NCBI RefSeq assembly: GCF_041200175.1 | Contig: NZ_CP165727.1 | Coordinates: 5,831,501-5,895,500 of the forward strand | Direction: 5' to 3' | DNA: 64,000 nucleotides | DNA from: Streptomyces sp. R33 | GTDB lineage: Bacteria > Actinomycetota > Actinomycetes > Streptomycetales > Streptomycetaceae | Part shown: positions 9,281-18,640 of the stretch, one piece after another | How the letters are laid out: each line of letters starts with the position of its first letter | How positions within the stretch are numbered: the stretch's first letter is position 1 | Program-made: the position numbers and the translations under genes | The notes under the pieces: generated by a model | What the model was told of the DNA's origin: nothing | The model's database searches: none | The model's input: only the letters and a program-made list of their open reading frames with translations

Positions 9281-10293
9281 CGCAGAACCACACCATCGAG
9301 CAGGTCGAACTCGGCAAGGGCGGCCCGCGGGTCGGTGTCCAGGGCCTCGGCTGCATGGGCATGAGCGAGTTCTACGGGGACACCGACGAGACGGCGGCCC
9401 GCGAGACCCTGGACGCGGCCCTGGCCGCCGGGGTCACCCTCTTCGACACCGCGGACGTCTACGGCCGCGGCCGCAACGAGGAGTTCCTCGCGCCGTTCGT
9501 GGCCGCGCACCGGGACGGGATCACCCTCGCCACCAAGTTCGCCATCGAGCGCACCGACGACCCGCAGTACCGCGGCATCCGCAACGACCGCGCGTACATC
9601 CGCCGGGCCGTGGAGGACAGCCTGCGGCGGCTGGGGACCGAGGTGATCGACCTCTACTACATGCACCGGCGCGACCCGGCCGTGCCGTTCGCCGAGTCGG
9701 TGGGCGCGATGGCCGAGCTGGTGCAGGAGGGGAAGGTGCGCCACCTGGGGCTCAGCGAGGTCACCGGCGCCGAGCTGCGCGAGGCGTACGCCGTGCACCC
9801 GATCGCGGCGCTCCAGTCGGAGTGGTCGCTGTTCAGCCGGGACGTGGAGCGCAGCGCGGTGGGTGCGGCGGCGGAGCTGGGCGTGGCCTTCGTGCCGTAC
9901 TCGCCGCTCGGGCGCGGCTTCCTGACCGGGGCGTTCGCGGACGCGGCGGAGCTGTCGGCCGGCGACTTCCGGGCCTCCCAGCCCCGCTTCACCGGCGACA
10001 ACGCCAAGGCCAATGCGGCGCTGCTGGAGCCGGTGCGCCAGATCGCGCAGGCGCACGGGGCGACCCCGGCGCAGATCGCGCTGGCCTGGGTGCACCAGCA
10101 GGCGCAGGTGCACGGGCTGACGGTGGTCCCGATCCCCGGCACCCGCAAGCCGGGCCGCCTCGCGGAGAACACCGCGGCGACCCGGATCACCCTGACGCAG
10201 GCGGAGCTGGCCCTGCTGGAGCCGATCGCCGCCCAGGTCGCGGGCGACCGCTACCCGGACATGAGCTCGACCTCGGCGGCCCGCGAGGCCTAG
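9277..10293 (+). CDS. Aldo/keto reductase
   Basis: 338 residues with the NADPH-dependent AKR barrel. It has the catalytic Asp-Tyr segment LFDTADVYGRGRNEE, Lys in ATKFAIE, His in YYMHRRDP, and the C-terminal coenzyme-binding IPGTRKPGRLAEN. Close to the AKR subgroup annotated as pyridoxal or general aldehyde reductases. Translationally coupled to merR, which suggests it reduces an aldehyde or similar inducer sensed by that regulator; the substrate is not known. Confidence 0.92.
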   Translation: MTQNHTIEQVELGKGGPRVGVQGLGCMGMSEFYGDTDETAARETLDAALAAGVTLFDTADVYGRGRNEEFLAPFVAAHRDGITLATKFAIERTDDPQYRGIRNDRAYIRRAVEDSLRRLGTEVIDLYYMHRRDPAVPFAESVGAMAELVQEGKVRHLGLSEVTGAELREAYAVHPIAALQSEWSLFSRDVERSAVGAAAELGVAFVPYSPLGRGFLTGAFADAAELSAGDFRASQPRFTGDNAKANAALLEPVRQIAQAHGATPAQIALAWVHQQAQVHGLTVVPIPGTRKPGRLAENTAATRITLTQAELALLEPIAAQVAGDRYPDMSSTSAAREA

Positions 10294-10302
10294 GGGGTGT
10301 CG

Positions 10303-10340
10303 ACCGCGCCGGGTCCCCGCGCCGGGGCAACCGGCGCGGT
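10303..10340. terminator. Terminator between aldo/keto reductase and DUF4429 genes
   Basis: Inverted repeat ACCGCGCCGG / CCGGCGCGGT with an inner GC-rich hairpin, ten bases after the reductase stop and before the convergent gene end. It probably works for both directions. Confidence 0.6.
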
Positions 10341-10353
10341 GGCCCGGCGGAGG

Positions 10354-11205
10354 TCAGGCGTCGGCGGCGAAGCGGTCGCGCAGGGCCGCGTACTCCGCGT
10401 CCGTCAGCAGGCCCGCGCTGTACAGCTCGCCCAGGTGGTGCAGGCGTTCGTCCGTGCGGGCCGCCGGGACCGAGGCCACCGGGGTGCGGCCGCGCAGGGC
10501 GGCGAGGACGGCCGCCGCGAACGGCAGCGACTCGTGCACCGCCCCGTACCCGACGCCGAACACCGCGGCCGCCAGGTCGTGGTCGGGCCTCGGGTCCGCG
10601 GTGCTGTCCCGCAGGACCAGCCGCAGGTGGCCGCCCGGCTTCTCCGGCGAGCTCCACTCGACGCCGGTCAGCGCGGACAGCGGGTAACGCTGGTCGCCCG
10701 CCTTCCACTTGGTGCTCGTGGCGCCGGTGCGCGACCAGTGGAACGTGACGGCCGAGCCGTCGAAGCCCAGCCGCGCGTCGTACGCCTTCAGCTGCAGCGG
10801 CGGCTGCGGCACCGGGACAAGGAAACGTTCCGCCGGATCGGCCGCATCCGGCCCCAGCCGGGCCCGTACGGCGTCCGCGAACTCGGCCGCCTGCGCGGCC
10901 CGGTCCGCCGGCAGTACCAGCCGGTACGGGTCGCAGACCGCCCGCAACTGCCCCGCGGCGGCCTCCATCAGCGGATCCGCGCCCGTCCGCGGCACGGCGT
11001 GCAGGACCACCGCGTCCCGTTTCCCCCCGGACCCGGTCGTGTTCACGGTCACCCCCGACAACGCCTCGAAGGGGATCCGCCGCGCCCCGAGGGCATGAAG
11101 GAGTCTCGGAGTCCTCGGCGTTCTTATCCCCCGTGCGAAGCGGATGAGCACCGAGTCCGAGTCGAACTCCCAGACGGCATGGTTTCCGGCCAGTACGTCA
11201 CCCAT
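10354..11205 (-). CDS. DUF4429 protein with C-terminal SHOCT domain
   Basis: 283 residues. Two successive DUF4429 units are visible (start GNHAVWEFDSDSVLIRF; second unit ARLGFDGSAVTFHW), and the C-terminus is a SHOCT oligomerisation motif (LGELYSAGLLTDAEYAALRD). These domains occur in cytoplasmic actinobacterial proteins of unknown role. An ATG nine bases upstream (11214) is possible, but the ATG at 11205 lies exactly 7 bases from a TACGAT box and starts MGDVLAG, so I prefer it as a leaderless start. Confidence 0.8.
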   Translation of the reverse strand: MGDVLAGNHAVWEFDSDSVLIRFARGIRTPRTPRLLHALGARRIPFEALSGVTVNTTGSGGKRDAVVLHAVPRTGADPLMEAAAGQLRAVCDPYRLVLPADRAAQAAEFADAVRARLGPDAADPAERFLVPVPQPPLQLKAYDARLGFDGSAVTFHWSRTGATSTKWKAGDQRYPLSALTGVEWSSPEKPGGHLRLVLRDSTADPRPDHDLAAAVFGVGYGAVHESLPFAAAVLAALRGRTPVASVPAARTDERLHHLGELYSAGLLTDAEYAALRDRFAADA

Positions 11206-11212
11206 GCGGCAC

Positions 11213-11218
11213 ATCGTA
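11213..11218 (-). promoter_or_regulatory. -10 box TACGAT of a leaderless promoter (DUF4429 gene)
   Basis: On the minus strand TACGAT is followed by 7 bases and the ATG at 11205. The same box and spacing precede the potassium channel gene. Confidence 0.55.
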
Positions 11219-11280
11219 AGGGGACGTACCCCCGTGCGTCCCCCTCGATGCAGAGCCCGTTTTCCGAGGCTCTACACGTG

Positions 11281-12516
11281 TCAGTCCCCGTCTGTCCCGG
11301 AAATTCCGCGGCGGCACGCATCGTCGCCGGTCGCGCACACAACGGAAGCGAACGCACCGGTTCCGATTTTGGCGAAGTTGTCCAGGGATCCGGTACCTGG
11401 CTCGAAATAGCCGGTGTGGAGCTTCGCCCCGGCCGACGACAGCAGCCGCGATCCGAAGTCCGGCGACACCGGGTCCGCCCCGTGGCCGACCCCGCCGACC
11501 TCCAGGTGCGGTACGTCCGCGATCCAGTCCCCGGCGTCCCGCGTCGCCCACACCCGCGCCGACGTGTGCAGTTCGGCCACCGAGCCCGCGCGCATCCCGG
11601 GACTGCCCGCCACCACCACGTCCGTCACCCGCTCCGGCAGGGCGCGCGCGGCGACCCCGCACACCACCGAGCCGTAGCTGTGGCAGAACAGCGCCACGCT
11701 CGCGTCGCCGGGCAGCGCAGCGGCCAGCGACTCCAGCCGTACGGCCCCGTCCACCGCCATCCGGCCGGTCGCCGCGTCCATGCCGACCCCGGTGGGCGCG
11801 GTGTAGCCGGCCCAGGCGATGACCGCGGTCCGGCTGTCGGGAGCCGCCGCGCGCTGGGCCTCGTACAGCGACTGCGCCATGCCGACGGGCGCGGTGAGAC
11901 GGCGCTGCGTGCGCTCGAAGGTGAGCACGTCGGTGTCCACTCCGGGGACGACCACCGAGATCCGGCCGGCCCGGTCGAGGTCGCCGAACACCTCTGCGAC
12001 GCGGCCGCCGCCGGTGGGGTCGAAGGCGAGGATCTGCCGGCCCGGCTCGGCCAGCGAGGCGAAGCGGTGGGAGCGCCGGCCGGCCGTGGCGCGGTCGGCC
12101 GGGGTCAGGCTGACGTCCCGGCTGCGGGCCTCGTCCACGCGCGCGGCCTGCTCCAGGCCGCGCAGGTTGGCCCGGTAGCGCAGCGCGGCGGGCGCCCCGT
12201 CGAGGTTGCCGACGACCAGGGGGTACCCCTCGGCGAGCCGGGCCCGCTGGGAGCCGTCGAGCTCGGCGAAGAACCGGGCGACCGTCCGTACGGGGGCGTC
12301 GGCGGGCGGCACCGGCCGGCCGTCGATGCGGGCCGTGGACCAGGAGGCGAGGGCGGCGGCGCGCAGGGAGGTCCCCGCGTCGGGCCGGTGCACGGCGGTC
12401 CAGCCGGTGGTCGCCAGCATGATGAAGACCACCGCGAGCGCGAGCAGGGTGCGCAGGGCGGCGGGGCGCGGGTCGGCGCCGAAGGCGGTGGAGTGGGCGA
12501 GGCCGGGCAGGTTCAC
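11281..12516 (-). CDS. Alpha/beta hydrolase, DUF1023-type
   Basis: 411 residues from a GTG. A hydrophobic segment at about residues 20-42 (LRTLLALAVVFIMLATTGW) could anchor the protein with its catalytic domain outside. The nucleophile elbow is CHSYGSVVCG, preceded by VAWAGY-like core strands (AVIAWAGYTAP), and the C-terminal part DPVSPDFGSRLL carries the family pattern. The family is common and uncharacterised in actinobacteria. A TACGCT box lies 7 bases before the GTG. Confidence 0.82.
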   Translation of the reverse strand: MNLPGLAHSTAFGADPRPAALRTLLALAVVFIMLATTGWTAVHRPDAGTSLRAAALASWSTARIDGRPVPPADAPVRTVARFFAELDGSQRARLAEGYPLVVGNLDGAPAALRYRANLRGLEQAARVDEARSRDVSLTPADRATAGRRSHRFASLAEPGRQILAFDPTGGGRVAEVFGDLDRAGRISVVVPGVDTDVLTFERTQRRLTAPVGMAQSLYEAQRAAAPDSRTAVIAWAGYTAPTGVGMDAATGRMAVDGAVRLESLAAALPGDASVALFCHSYGSVVCGVAARALPERVTDVVVAGSPGMRAGSVAELHTSARVWATRDAGDWIADVPHLEVGGVGHGADPVSPDFGSRLLSSAGAKLHTGYFEPGTGSLDNFAKIGTGAFASVVCATGDDACRRGISGTDGD

Positions 12517-12523
12517 TGGGACC

Positions 12524-12529
12524 AGCGTA
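12524..12529 (-). promoter_or_regulatory. -10 box TACGCT of a leaderless promoter (alpha/beta hydrolase)
   Basis: TACGCT, 7 bases, then GTG at 12516 on the minus strand. Here the pattern supports a GTG leaderless start. Confidence 0.5.
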
Positions 12530-12600
12530 GGAGACCGGATCCGGGCACGGCGCCCAGGGTGACCGGGTTCACGGCCGACCGTGGGACCCCCTACGGAGGT

Positions 12601-13248
12601 TCAGCGCCAGTCGGCGGCGAGCGCCGGGCCGATCTGGTCAAGGCAGGCCTCGGTCATCCGCCGGATCGAGGCCACGCTGGCGTCCTCTCCCCGCCCCCAC
12701 AGGCGGCCGGTGACCCTCATCACTCCGTAGAACGCGGCGACCGCCAGCCGGGGCCGCGGGTCGGCGTCCACGTCCAGACCCTCGCGCTCGGCGATCAGCC
12801 GGGCGATGCGCTCCTCCAGCCCGGTCGAGCGGCGCAGGTGCACGGCGAGCAGCGCCGGGGTCGACTCGATGAGCCGGTACGTCCGCATGTAGAGGTCGAC
12901 CGGGACCACACCGCAGAGCGCCTCGTCGAGGGTGTCCCAGGCGCCGAGCACGGCGCCCCGCAGCGCCTCGAGGGGGCCCTCGGCGGGCGGCCGGGAGCGC
13001 AGCGCGGCGACGAAGTGCGACTCGACCAGGTCCTGGACGGCGAAGGCCGCCTCCTCCTTGTTGGCGAAGTACCGGAAGAAGGTCCGCTGGGAGACCTCCA
13101 CGACCTCCGTGATCTCGTCGACGGTGGTGCGCTCGTACCCCTGCGCGACGAAGAGGAGGAGGGCGGCGCGCAGCAGCGCGTCCCGGGTGCGCCGCTTCTT
13201 GCGTTCGCGCAGCCCGGGCGCCGGGACCGGCCGCTCGTCGGTCATCAC
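12601..13248 (-). CDS. TetR/AcrR family regulator
   Basis: 215 residues. The N-terminal TetR helix-turn-helix is clear: RDALLRAALLLFVAQGYERT, VDEITEVVEVSQRTFFRYF, then NKEE. The C-terminal ligand domain is helical and of standard length. A GTG at 13248 with AAGGA 8 bases upstream is chosen over the ATG three bases later. Likely targets are itself or neighbouring genes; no operator could be picked out. Confidence 0.88.
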   Translation of the reverse strand: MMTDERPVPAPGLRERKKRRTRDALLRAALLLFVAQGYERTTVDEITEVVEVSQRTFFRYFANKEEAAFAVQDLVESHFVAALRSRPPAEGPLEALRGAVLGAWDTLDEALCGVVPVDLYMRTYRLIESTPALLAVHLRRSTGLEERIARLIAEREGLDVDADPRPRLAVAAFYGVMRVTGRLWGRGEDASVASIRRMTEACLDQIGPALAADWR

Positions 13249-13624
13249 CGGAGGTGTCCTTCCCGCATGCTGCGCATGGCGAATCCGACGCCGAGTGAGC
13301 GGTCAGGTTACCCGTGACGGACCCGGCGGCCACTGTCCCGTTAACCCGTTGGTGAGGGCCGTGGCCCCCACCGCCGTCCCGGCCGGCAGTCCGATCGGGG
13401 ACAACCGGCAGCAGCCAGAGCCCTCCCGCACGCCGCAGCTCACCGCACCGGCGTCAACCAGGTGCGCACGAGAGCCCCGCGGGACGGCTGCGGCGGGGCC
13501 GTCGCCTATCAGGGTGGACCCGCCCACCGCCCCTTCCGCCCGGCCGTCCTCGCAGGTCAGCGTGGGGTCCGAGGCGCCCCGGAACCGGTCCGGGGAGCCC
13601 TGGTCCACAAGGAGTTGACCTGTC
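13249..13624. other. Gene-free intergenic region
   Basis: 376 bases between tetR and the I36 inhibitor gene. Open frames here look non-coding by codon use. It must hold both divergent promoters, but I see no convincing boxes or palindromes. Confidence 0.5.
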
Positions 13625-14026
13625 ATGCGTACGAGTTCACCCGCACGGTCCACCACCGTCCTCGCCGCGGCCTTCCTGGCCCTCGCCGCGTTCGTCCCGA
13701 GCACGGCAGGCACCGCACACGCCGCCGGCCCGCCGCCGGGCAAGGCCCCCGCCTGCGCCACAGGGCAGCTGTGCCTGTGGGCGAAGCCGGACTTCAAGGG
13801 CACCCGCCATGCCCACGAGCTGAGCACCATGGACATCAACAGCTGCACGGCACTGCCCGCCGGGACCAGCGCCCAGTCGCTGGTCAACCGCACCGGACGG
13901 CCGGTGACCACCTACCAGTCGGCCGAGTGCGCCGAGACCGGCGAGTTCCAGACCTACCCGGGCGACGGGGTCCAGCTGCCCCAATCGCTCTACCTCGTCC
14001 GGGCCTTCAAGGTGTGGGAACGCTAG
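13625..14026 (+). CDS. Secreted peptidase inhibitor, family I36
   Basis: 133 residues. A Sec signal peptide (MRTSSPARSTTVLAAAFLAL, cleavage likely after GTAHA) precedes a beta/gamma-crystallin-like domain with CATGQLCLWAKPDFKG, typical of the SMPI/I36 metalloproteinase inhibitors of Streptomyces. Four mature-region cysteines could form two disulfides. Exported, and probably protects against or balances extracellular proteases. GGAG lies 10 bases before the ATG. Its TAG stop overlaps the stop of the convergent potassium channel gene in the tetramer CTAG. Confidence 0.85.
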   Translation: MRTSSPARSTTVLAAAFLALAAFVPSTAGTAHAAGPPPGKAPACATGQLCLWAKPDFKGTRHAHELSTMDINSCTALPAGTSAQSLVNRTGRPVTTYQSAECAETGEFQTYPGDGVQLPQSLYLVRAFKVWER

Positions 14027-14868
14027 CCGCCCGCCGCCGGGGCCGCTTCGGGCACATGGGCCGGTACGTCGGCCCCCGTGCCCGGAGCGGCCCCCCCGCC
14101 CGGAGCGGCCCCCGTGCCCGGAATGGTCCCCGCGCCCGGGGCGGCCGCTCCGCCGAGGCGGCCGATCTCGGCGCGCAGCGCCCGTACCTCCGCGGCCAGT
14201 TCGGAGATCGCGGCGGTCTGCGCCCGCTCCACCCGGTCGTCGCGCTCGAAGCGGGAGATGAACCAGGCCGCGATGTTGGCGGTGACCACACCGAGCAGGG
14301 CGATCCCCGACAGCATCAGCCCCACCGCGAGCACCCGGCCGAGCCCGGTGGTGGGGGAGTGGTCCCCGTACCCGACGGTCGTCATGGTGGTGAAGCTCCA
14401 CCACACGGCATCGCCCAGGTTCTTGATGTTGCCGTCGGGCGCGTCCCGCTCCACGCTCAGCACGGCGAGCGAGCCGAACATCAGCAGCCCGACCACCGCC
14501 CCCGCCACGTACGTGGTCAGCCGGATCTGCGGGGCCATCCGGGCCCGCCGGCCCACCAGCAGCAGCGTGGACACCAGCCGCAGCAGCCGCAGCGGCTGGA
14601 GCATCGGCAGCAGCACCGCGACCAGGTCCAGCCAGTGGGTCCGGACGAACGCCTTCTTCGCCGTCGACAGGCCCAGCCGCATCAGGTAGTCCGCGGCGAA
14701 CGCCCCCCACACCACCCACTCGGTGAGCGTGCACGCCCGGTGCACCCGCTGGTCCGCGTCGGGGACCACGATCGGGACGGCGTACGCGACGGCGAAAGCG
14801 ATGGCCAGCACGAGCAGCGGGGTCTGGCTCCGCCGCTCCCACCGCAGCTGGCGGGAGGTTTGCTTCAT
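14023..14868 (-). CDS. Potassium channel family protein
   Basis: 281 residues from ATG 14868. Several hydrophobic segments are visible and the selectivity filter TTVGYGD is at about residues 163-169, followed by a last transmembrane helix (LAVGLMLSGIALLGVVTANI). The Arg-rich stretch LRLLRLVSTLLLVGRRAR looks like an S4-type voltage-sensor helix. A cytoplasmic coiled coil (ISELAAEVRALRAEIGRL) and a Gly/Ala/Pro-rich tail end the protein. In-frame ATGs upstream exist, but 14868 lies 7 bases after TACGAT. Confidence 0.88.
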   Translation of the reverse strand: MKQTSRQLRWERRSQTPLLVLAIAFAVAYAVPIVVPDADQRVHRACTLTEWVVWGAFAADYLMRLGLSTAKKAFVRTHWLDLVAVLLPMLQPLRLLRLVSTLLLVGRRARMAPQIRLTTYVAGAVVGLLMFGSLAVLSVERDAPDGNIKNLGDAVWWSFTTMTTVGYGDHSPTTGLGRVLAVGLMLSGIALLGVVTANIAAWFISRFERDDRVERAQTAAISELAAEVRALRAEIGRLGGAAAPGAGTIPGTGAAPGGGAAPGTGADVPAHVPEAAPAAGG

Positions 14869-14875
14869 ACAGAGC

Positions 14876-14881
14876 ATCGTA
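14876..14881 (-). promoter_or_regulatory. -10 box TACGAT of a leaderless promoter (potassium channel)
   Basis: TACGAT plus 7 bases then ATG at 14868 on the minus strand, identical in box and spacing to the DUF4429 promoter. Confidence 0.55.
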
Positions 14882-14943
14882 AGGAACGGGTAAAGCCTCA
14901 CGGGCTGCACGGACCCGCGCAGTGCCGCAGTGACCGGGGCAAC

Positions 14944-14985
14944 GGCGGCGGGCCGGGGCGCACTCCCGCGCCCCGGCCCGCCGCC
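14944..14985. terminator. Terminator downstream of aceE
   Basis: A 17-bp perfect GC stem with an 8-base loop, 28 bases after the aceE stop. It separates aceE from the channel gene on its left. Confidence 0.8.
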
Positions 14986-15012
14986 GCTGTCACCTGTTCG
15001 ATCCGCGCAGCG

Positions 15013-17745
15013 CTACGCGTCGCCGCCCGCCGCACCCGGGTCGGCCGCCGAGACGTCCAGCAGCCGGTACCGGTCCACGGCCTGCTTCAGCGCGGAACGG
15101 TCGATCTTGCCCTCCTTGGCCAGCTCGGTCAGCACCGCCAGCACCACCGACTGCGCGTCGATGTGGAAGAAGCGCCGGGCCGCGCCCCGCGTGTCCGCGA
15201 AGCCGAAGCCGTCCGCACCCAGCGAGGTGTACGCGCCGGGCACCCACCGCGAGATCTGGTCCGGGACGGACCGCATCCAGTCCGAGACCGCCACGAACGG
15301 CCCCTCCGCACCCGACAGCTTCCGCGTCACGTACGGGACGCGCTGCTCCTCCTCCGGGTGGAGCAGGTTGTGCTCCTCCACCTCCACGGCGTCGCGGCGT
15401 AGCTCGTTCCAGGAGGTCGCCGACCAGACGTCCGCCCGGACGTTCCACTCCTCCGCCAGGATCCGCTGGGCCTCCAGCGCCCACGGCACCGCCACGCCCG
15501 AGGCCATGATCTGCGCCCCGATGGAGCCCGCCGAGCCCGTGGACACCCGGTGGATGCCCTTGAGGATCCCCTCCACGTCGACACCGGCCGGCTCGGCCGG
15601 GTGCTGGATCGGCTCGTTGTAGACGGTCAGGTAGTAGAAGACGTCCTCGGCCTCGGGCCCGTACATGCGGCGCAGGCCGTCCTGGACGATGTGCGCGATC
15701 TCGTACCCGTACGCCGGGTCGTACGCCACACAGCCCGGGTTCGTCGACGCCAGCAGCTGGGAGTGACCGTCGGCGTGCTGCAGGCCCTCACCCGTCAGGG
15801 TGGTCCGGCCGGCGGTCGCACCCAGGACGAAACCGCGCGCCAGCTGATCGGCCATCTGCCAGAACTGGTCACCCGTGCGCTGGAAACCGAACATCGAGTA
15901 GAAGACGTAGACCGGGATCAGCGGCTCGCCGTGCGTCGCGTAGGCCGAACCCGCGGCGATCAGCGAGGCCGTGCAGCCCGCCTCCGAGATGCCGTCGTGC
16001 AGCATCTGGCCGGTCGGCGACTCCTTGTACGCGAGCAGGAGGTCGCGGTCGACCGCCTCGTACTGCTGGCCCAGCGGGTTGTAGATCTTGGCGCTCGGGA
16101 AGAACGCGTCCATGCCGAACGTGCGGTACTCGTCCGGGGCGATCAGCACGAAGCGCCTGCCGATCTCCTTGTCCCGCATCAGGTCCTTCAGGATGCGCAC
16201 GAACGCCATGGTCGTGGCGATCGACTGCTGGCCCGAGCCCTTCTTGGCCGCCGCGTACGCCTTGTCGTCCGGCAGCTGCAGCGGCTTCGCGCGCACCACA
16301 CGGGTCGGCACGTAGCCGCCCAGCGAGCTGCGGCGGTCGTGCATGTACTGGATCTCCGGCGAATTGCGTCCCGGGTGGTAGTACGGCGGCGCGCCGTCCT
16401 CCAGCTGTGCGTCCGTGATCGGGATGTGCAGGCGGTCGCGGAAGCGCTTGAGGTCGTCGACCGTCAGCTTCTTCATCTGGTGCGTCGCGTTGCGGCCCTC
16501 GAAGTTCGGGCCGAGCGTCCAGCCCTTGACCGTCTGCGCCAGGATCACCGTCGGCTGGCCCTTGTGGGCCTTGGCCGCCGCGTACGCCGCGTAGATCTTC
16601 TTGTGGTCGTGGCCGCCGCGGCCCAGGTGCAGCAGCTGCTGGTCGCTCATGTTCTCGACCATCGCCCGCAGCCGCTGGTCGTCGCCGAAGAAGTGGTCGC
16701 GGATGTACGCGCCGGTCTCGGTCGCGTACGTCTGGAACTGCCCGTCCGGCGTCGAGTTCATCTTGTTGACGAGGATGCCGTCGCGGTCCTGCGCGAGCAG
16801 CGGGTCCCAGGAGCGGTCCCAGATCAGCTTGATGACGTTCCAGCCGGCACCGCGGAACTGCGACTCCAGCTCCTGGATGATCTTGCCGTTGCCGCGGACC
16901 GGGCCGTCGAGCCGCTGCAGGTTGCAGTTCACGACGAAGGTCAGGTTGTCCAGGCCCTCGCGCGCAGCGATCGACAGCTGGCCGAGCGACTCCGGCTCGT
17001 CCATCTCGCCGTCGCCGAGGTACGCCCAAACGTGTGACTTCGAGGTGTCGGCGATCCCGCGCGCCTCCATGTACCGGTTCATCCGGGCCTGGTAGATCGC
17101 GCCGAGCGGGCCGAGGCCCATCGAGACGGTCGGGAACTCCCAGAAGTCCGGCATCAGCCGCGGGTGCGGGTAGCTGGACAGGCCGTACGGGGCCTTCGAC
17201 TTCTCCTGCCGGAACGCGTCGAGCTGCTGCTCGGAGAGCCGGTCCAGGAGGTAGGCGCGCGCGTAGATGCCGGGCGAGGCGTGGCCCTGGAAGAAGATCT
17301 GGTCGCCGCCGTCGCCCTCGTCCTTGCCCCGGAAGAAGTGGTTGAAGCCCACGTCGTAGAGGGAGGCGGAGGAGGCGAACGTGGCGATGTGGCCGCCGAC
17401 GCCGATCCCGGGACGCTGGGCGCGCGAGACCATGACGGCCGCGTTCCACCGGGTGGCGTTCAGGACCTTGCGCTCGATCTCCTCGTTGCCGGGGAAGAAG
17501 GGCTCGTCCTTGGTGGCGATCGTGTTGACGTAGTCCGAGCTGCGCATCTCGGGTACGGCCACGCGCTTCTCGCGGGCCCGCTCGATCAGCCGCAGCATCA
17601 GGTAGCGGGCGCGCTCACGGCCCCGCTCGTCGACGGCGGCGTCCAGGGAGTCGAGCCACTCCTGCGTCTCCTCCGGATCGAAGTCCGGGACCTGGCTCGG
17701 CAGGCCGCCAATGATGATCGGATTGCGATCGGATGCGGAAGCCAC
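15013..17745 (-). CDS. aceE: Pyruvate dehydrogenase E1 component, homodimeric type
   Basis: 910 residues from GTG with AAGGA five bases upstream. It decarboxylates pyruvate with thiamine diphosphate and passes the acetyl group to lipoyl-E2, feeding acetyl-CoA to the TCA cycle and to the nearby fatty-acid genes. The ThDP motif starts with GDGEMDE and ends at NCNLQRLDG; the N-terminal signature IIGGLPSQVPDFDPEE and the length match the homodimeric AceE used by actinobacteria. E2/E3 genes are not adjacent. Divergent from DUF3052, an arrangement also known in mycobacteria. Confidence 0.97.
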   Translation of the reverse strand: MASASDRNPIIIGGLPSQVPDFDPEETQEWLDSLDAAVDERGRERARYLMLRLIERAREKRVAVPEMRSSDYVNTIATKDEPFFPGNEEIERKVLNATRWNAAVMVSRAQRPGIGVGGHIATFASSASLYDVGFNHFFRGKDEGDGGDQIFFQGHASPGIYARAYLLDRLSEQQLDAFRQEKSKAPYGLSSYPHPRLMPDFWEFPTVSMGLGPLGAIYQARMNRYMEARGIADTSKSHVWAYLGDGEMDEPESLGQLSIAAREGLDNLTFVVNCNLQRLDGPVRGNGKIIQELESQFRGAGWNVIKLIWDRSWDPLLAQDRDGILVNKMNSTPDGQFQTYATETGAYIRDHFFGDDQRLRAMVENMSDQQLLHLGRGGHDHKKIYAAYAAAKAHKGQPTVILAQTVKGWTLGPNFEGRNATHQMKKLTVDDLKRFRDRLHIPITDAQLEDGAPPYYHPGRNSPEIQYMHDRRSSLGGYVPTRVVRAKPLQLPDDKAYAAAKKGSGQQSIATTMAFVRILKDLMRDKEIGRRFVLIAPDEYRTFGMDAFFPSAKIYNPLGQQYEAVDRDLLLAYKESPTGQMLHDGISEAGCTASLIAAGSAYATHGEPLIPVYVFYSMFGFQRTGDQFWQMADQLARGFVLGATAGRTTLTGEGLQHADGHSQLLASTNPGCVAYDPAYGYEIAHIVQDGLRRMYGPEAEDVFYYLTVYNEPIQHPAEPAGVDVEGILKGIHRVSTGSAGSIGAQIMASGVAVPWALEAQRILAEEWNVRADVWSATSWNELRRDAVEVEEHNLLHPEEEQRVPYVTRKLSGAEGPFVAVSDWMRSVPDQISRWVPGAYTSLGADGFGFADTRGAARRFFHIDAQSVVLAVLTELAKEGKIDRSALKQAVDRYRLLDVSAADPGAAGGDA

Positions 17746-18191
17746 GCTGTTCCTTCGCTGTCAGGGGAGTCGTGCCATGGGGTTTCGCCGCCTCCCATCG
17801 TCTTACTCTCGGTCGGAATCGTCACCTGTACCGCTGGGTAATCACCGGAGTCGCGGCGATTCGGGGCGCCGTCGGCGGCCGGTCCGGCCAAATCGCAACC
17901 TTACGCTCAAGATGATCAGCTGGTTCGGAAGCCCGTTCGTCCCTCAAACAGGTAGGAAAGCCGTCCGGAGTCGCCGATGATGCCGAATGACCTGGAATGG
18001 TGTGGGATGAATCACCAGACGTGCGCGCGGGAAGGCTGAAAGTTGCGGCGAGACGGCCGTAATCGTCACCGTTTCGACGGTCTCGGCGGCCGGGTACTTG
18101 CGCGATCCGCCGCGCCCGTGTGGACTACGCCCAATGCTGCGCGTACGCGCGCCGCCGAAGACATTCACCGAACATGAGCAGGAGGCACCCC
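17746..18191. promoter_or_regulatory. Divergent intergenic region aceE / DUF3052
   Basis: 446 bases without a credible gene. It must contain both divergent promoters. The stretch 17900-18050 is AT-richer than its surroundings, but I could not fix individual promoter boxes. Confidence 0.5.
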
Positions 18192-18617
18192 GTGAGCGCG
18201 ACCGCGGACCACGCGGAGAGCCTGGCCGCCCGGCTGGGTTTCCAGTCCGAACAGGTGGTCCAGGAGATCGGCTACGACGAGGACGTCGATCAGGATTTCC
18301 GTGACACCGTCGAGAAGCTCGTCAGCGAGCTCGCCGACGAGGACTACGACGACGTCGCCGACGCGGTGTTGCTGTGGTTCCGCGACGAGGACGGCGATCT
18401 GACGGACACCCTGGTCGACGCGACCGAGCTGGTCGAGGAAGGCGCACTGATCCTGCTGCTGACCCCCAAGACGGGCCGTGACGGCTTCGTCGAGGCCAGC
18501 GACATCAGCGAGGCCGCCACGACCGCCGGCCTCTCGCTTGCCAAGGGCCTGCCCGTCGGCAAGGAGTGGACCTCCACCAAGCTGGTGACGCCGAAGGCCG
18601 CCAAGTCCAAGCGCTGA
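18192..18617 (+). CDS. DUF3052 family protein
   Basis: 141 residues. The GTG at 18192 is preceded by AGGAGG at 7 bases, which decides the start over an in-frame ATG 18 bases upstream. The protein is acidic with SLAARLGFQ, VVQEIGYDEDVDQDFRDTVE and the conserved LVDATELVEEGALILLLTP. Small single-domain protein conserved across actinobacteria beside aceE; function unknown. Its position suggests a link to pyruvate metabolism, but the sequence shows no enzyme motif. Confidence 0.85.
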   Translation: MSATADHAESLAARLGFQSEQVVQEIGYDEDVDQDFRDTVEKLVSELADEDYDDVADAVLLWFRDEDGDLTDTLVDATELVEEGALILLLTPKTGRDGFVEASDISEAATTAGLSLAKGLPVGKEWTSTKLVTPKAAKSKR

Positions 18618-18640
18618 GCCGCGCCCCGCAGCCAAGCGGA

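Noticed and set aside
13303..13911. Leftward 202-residue frame over the I36 inhibitor gene
   Set aside because: Antisense shadow; the opposite strand has a signal peptide, a ribosome site and family motifs.
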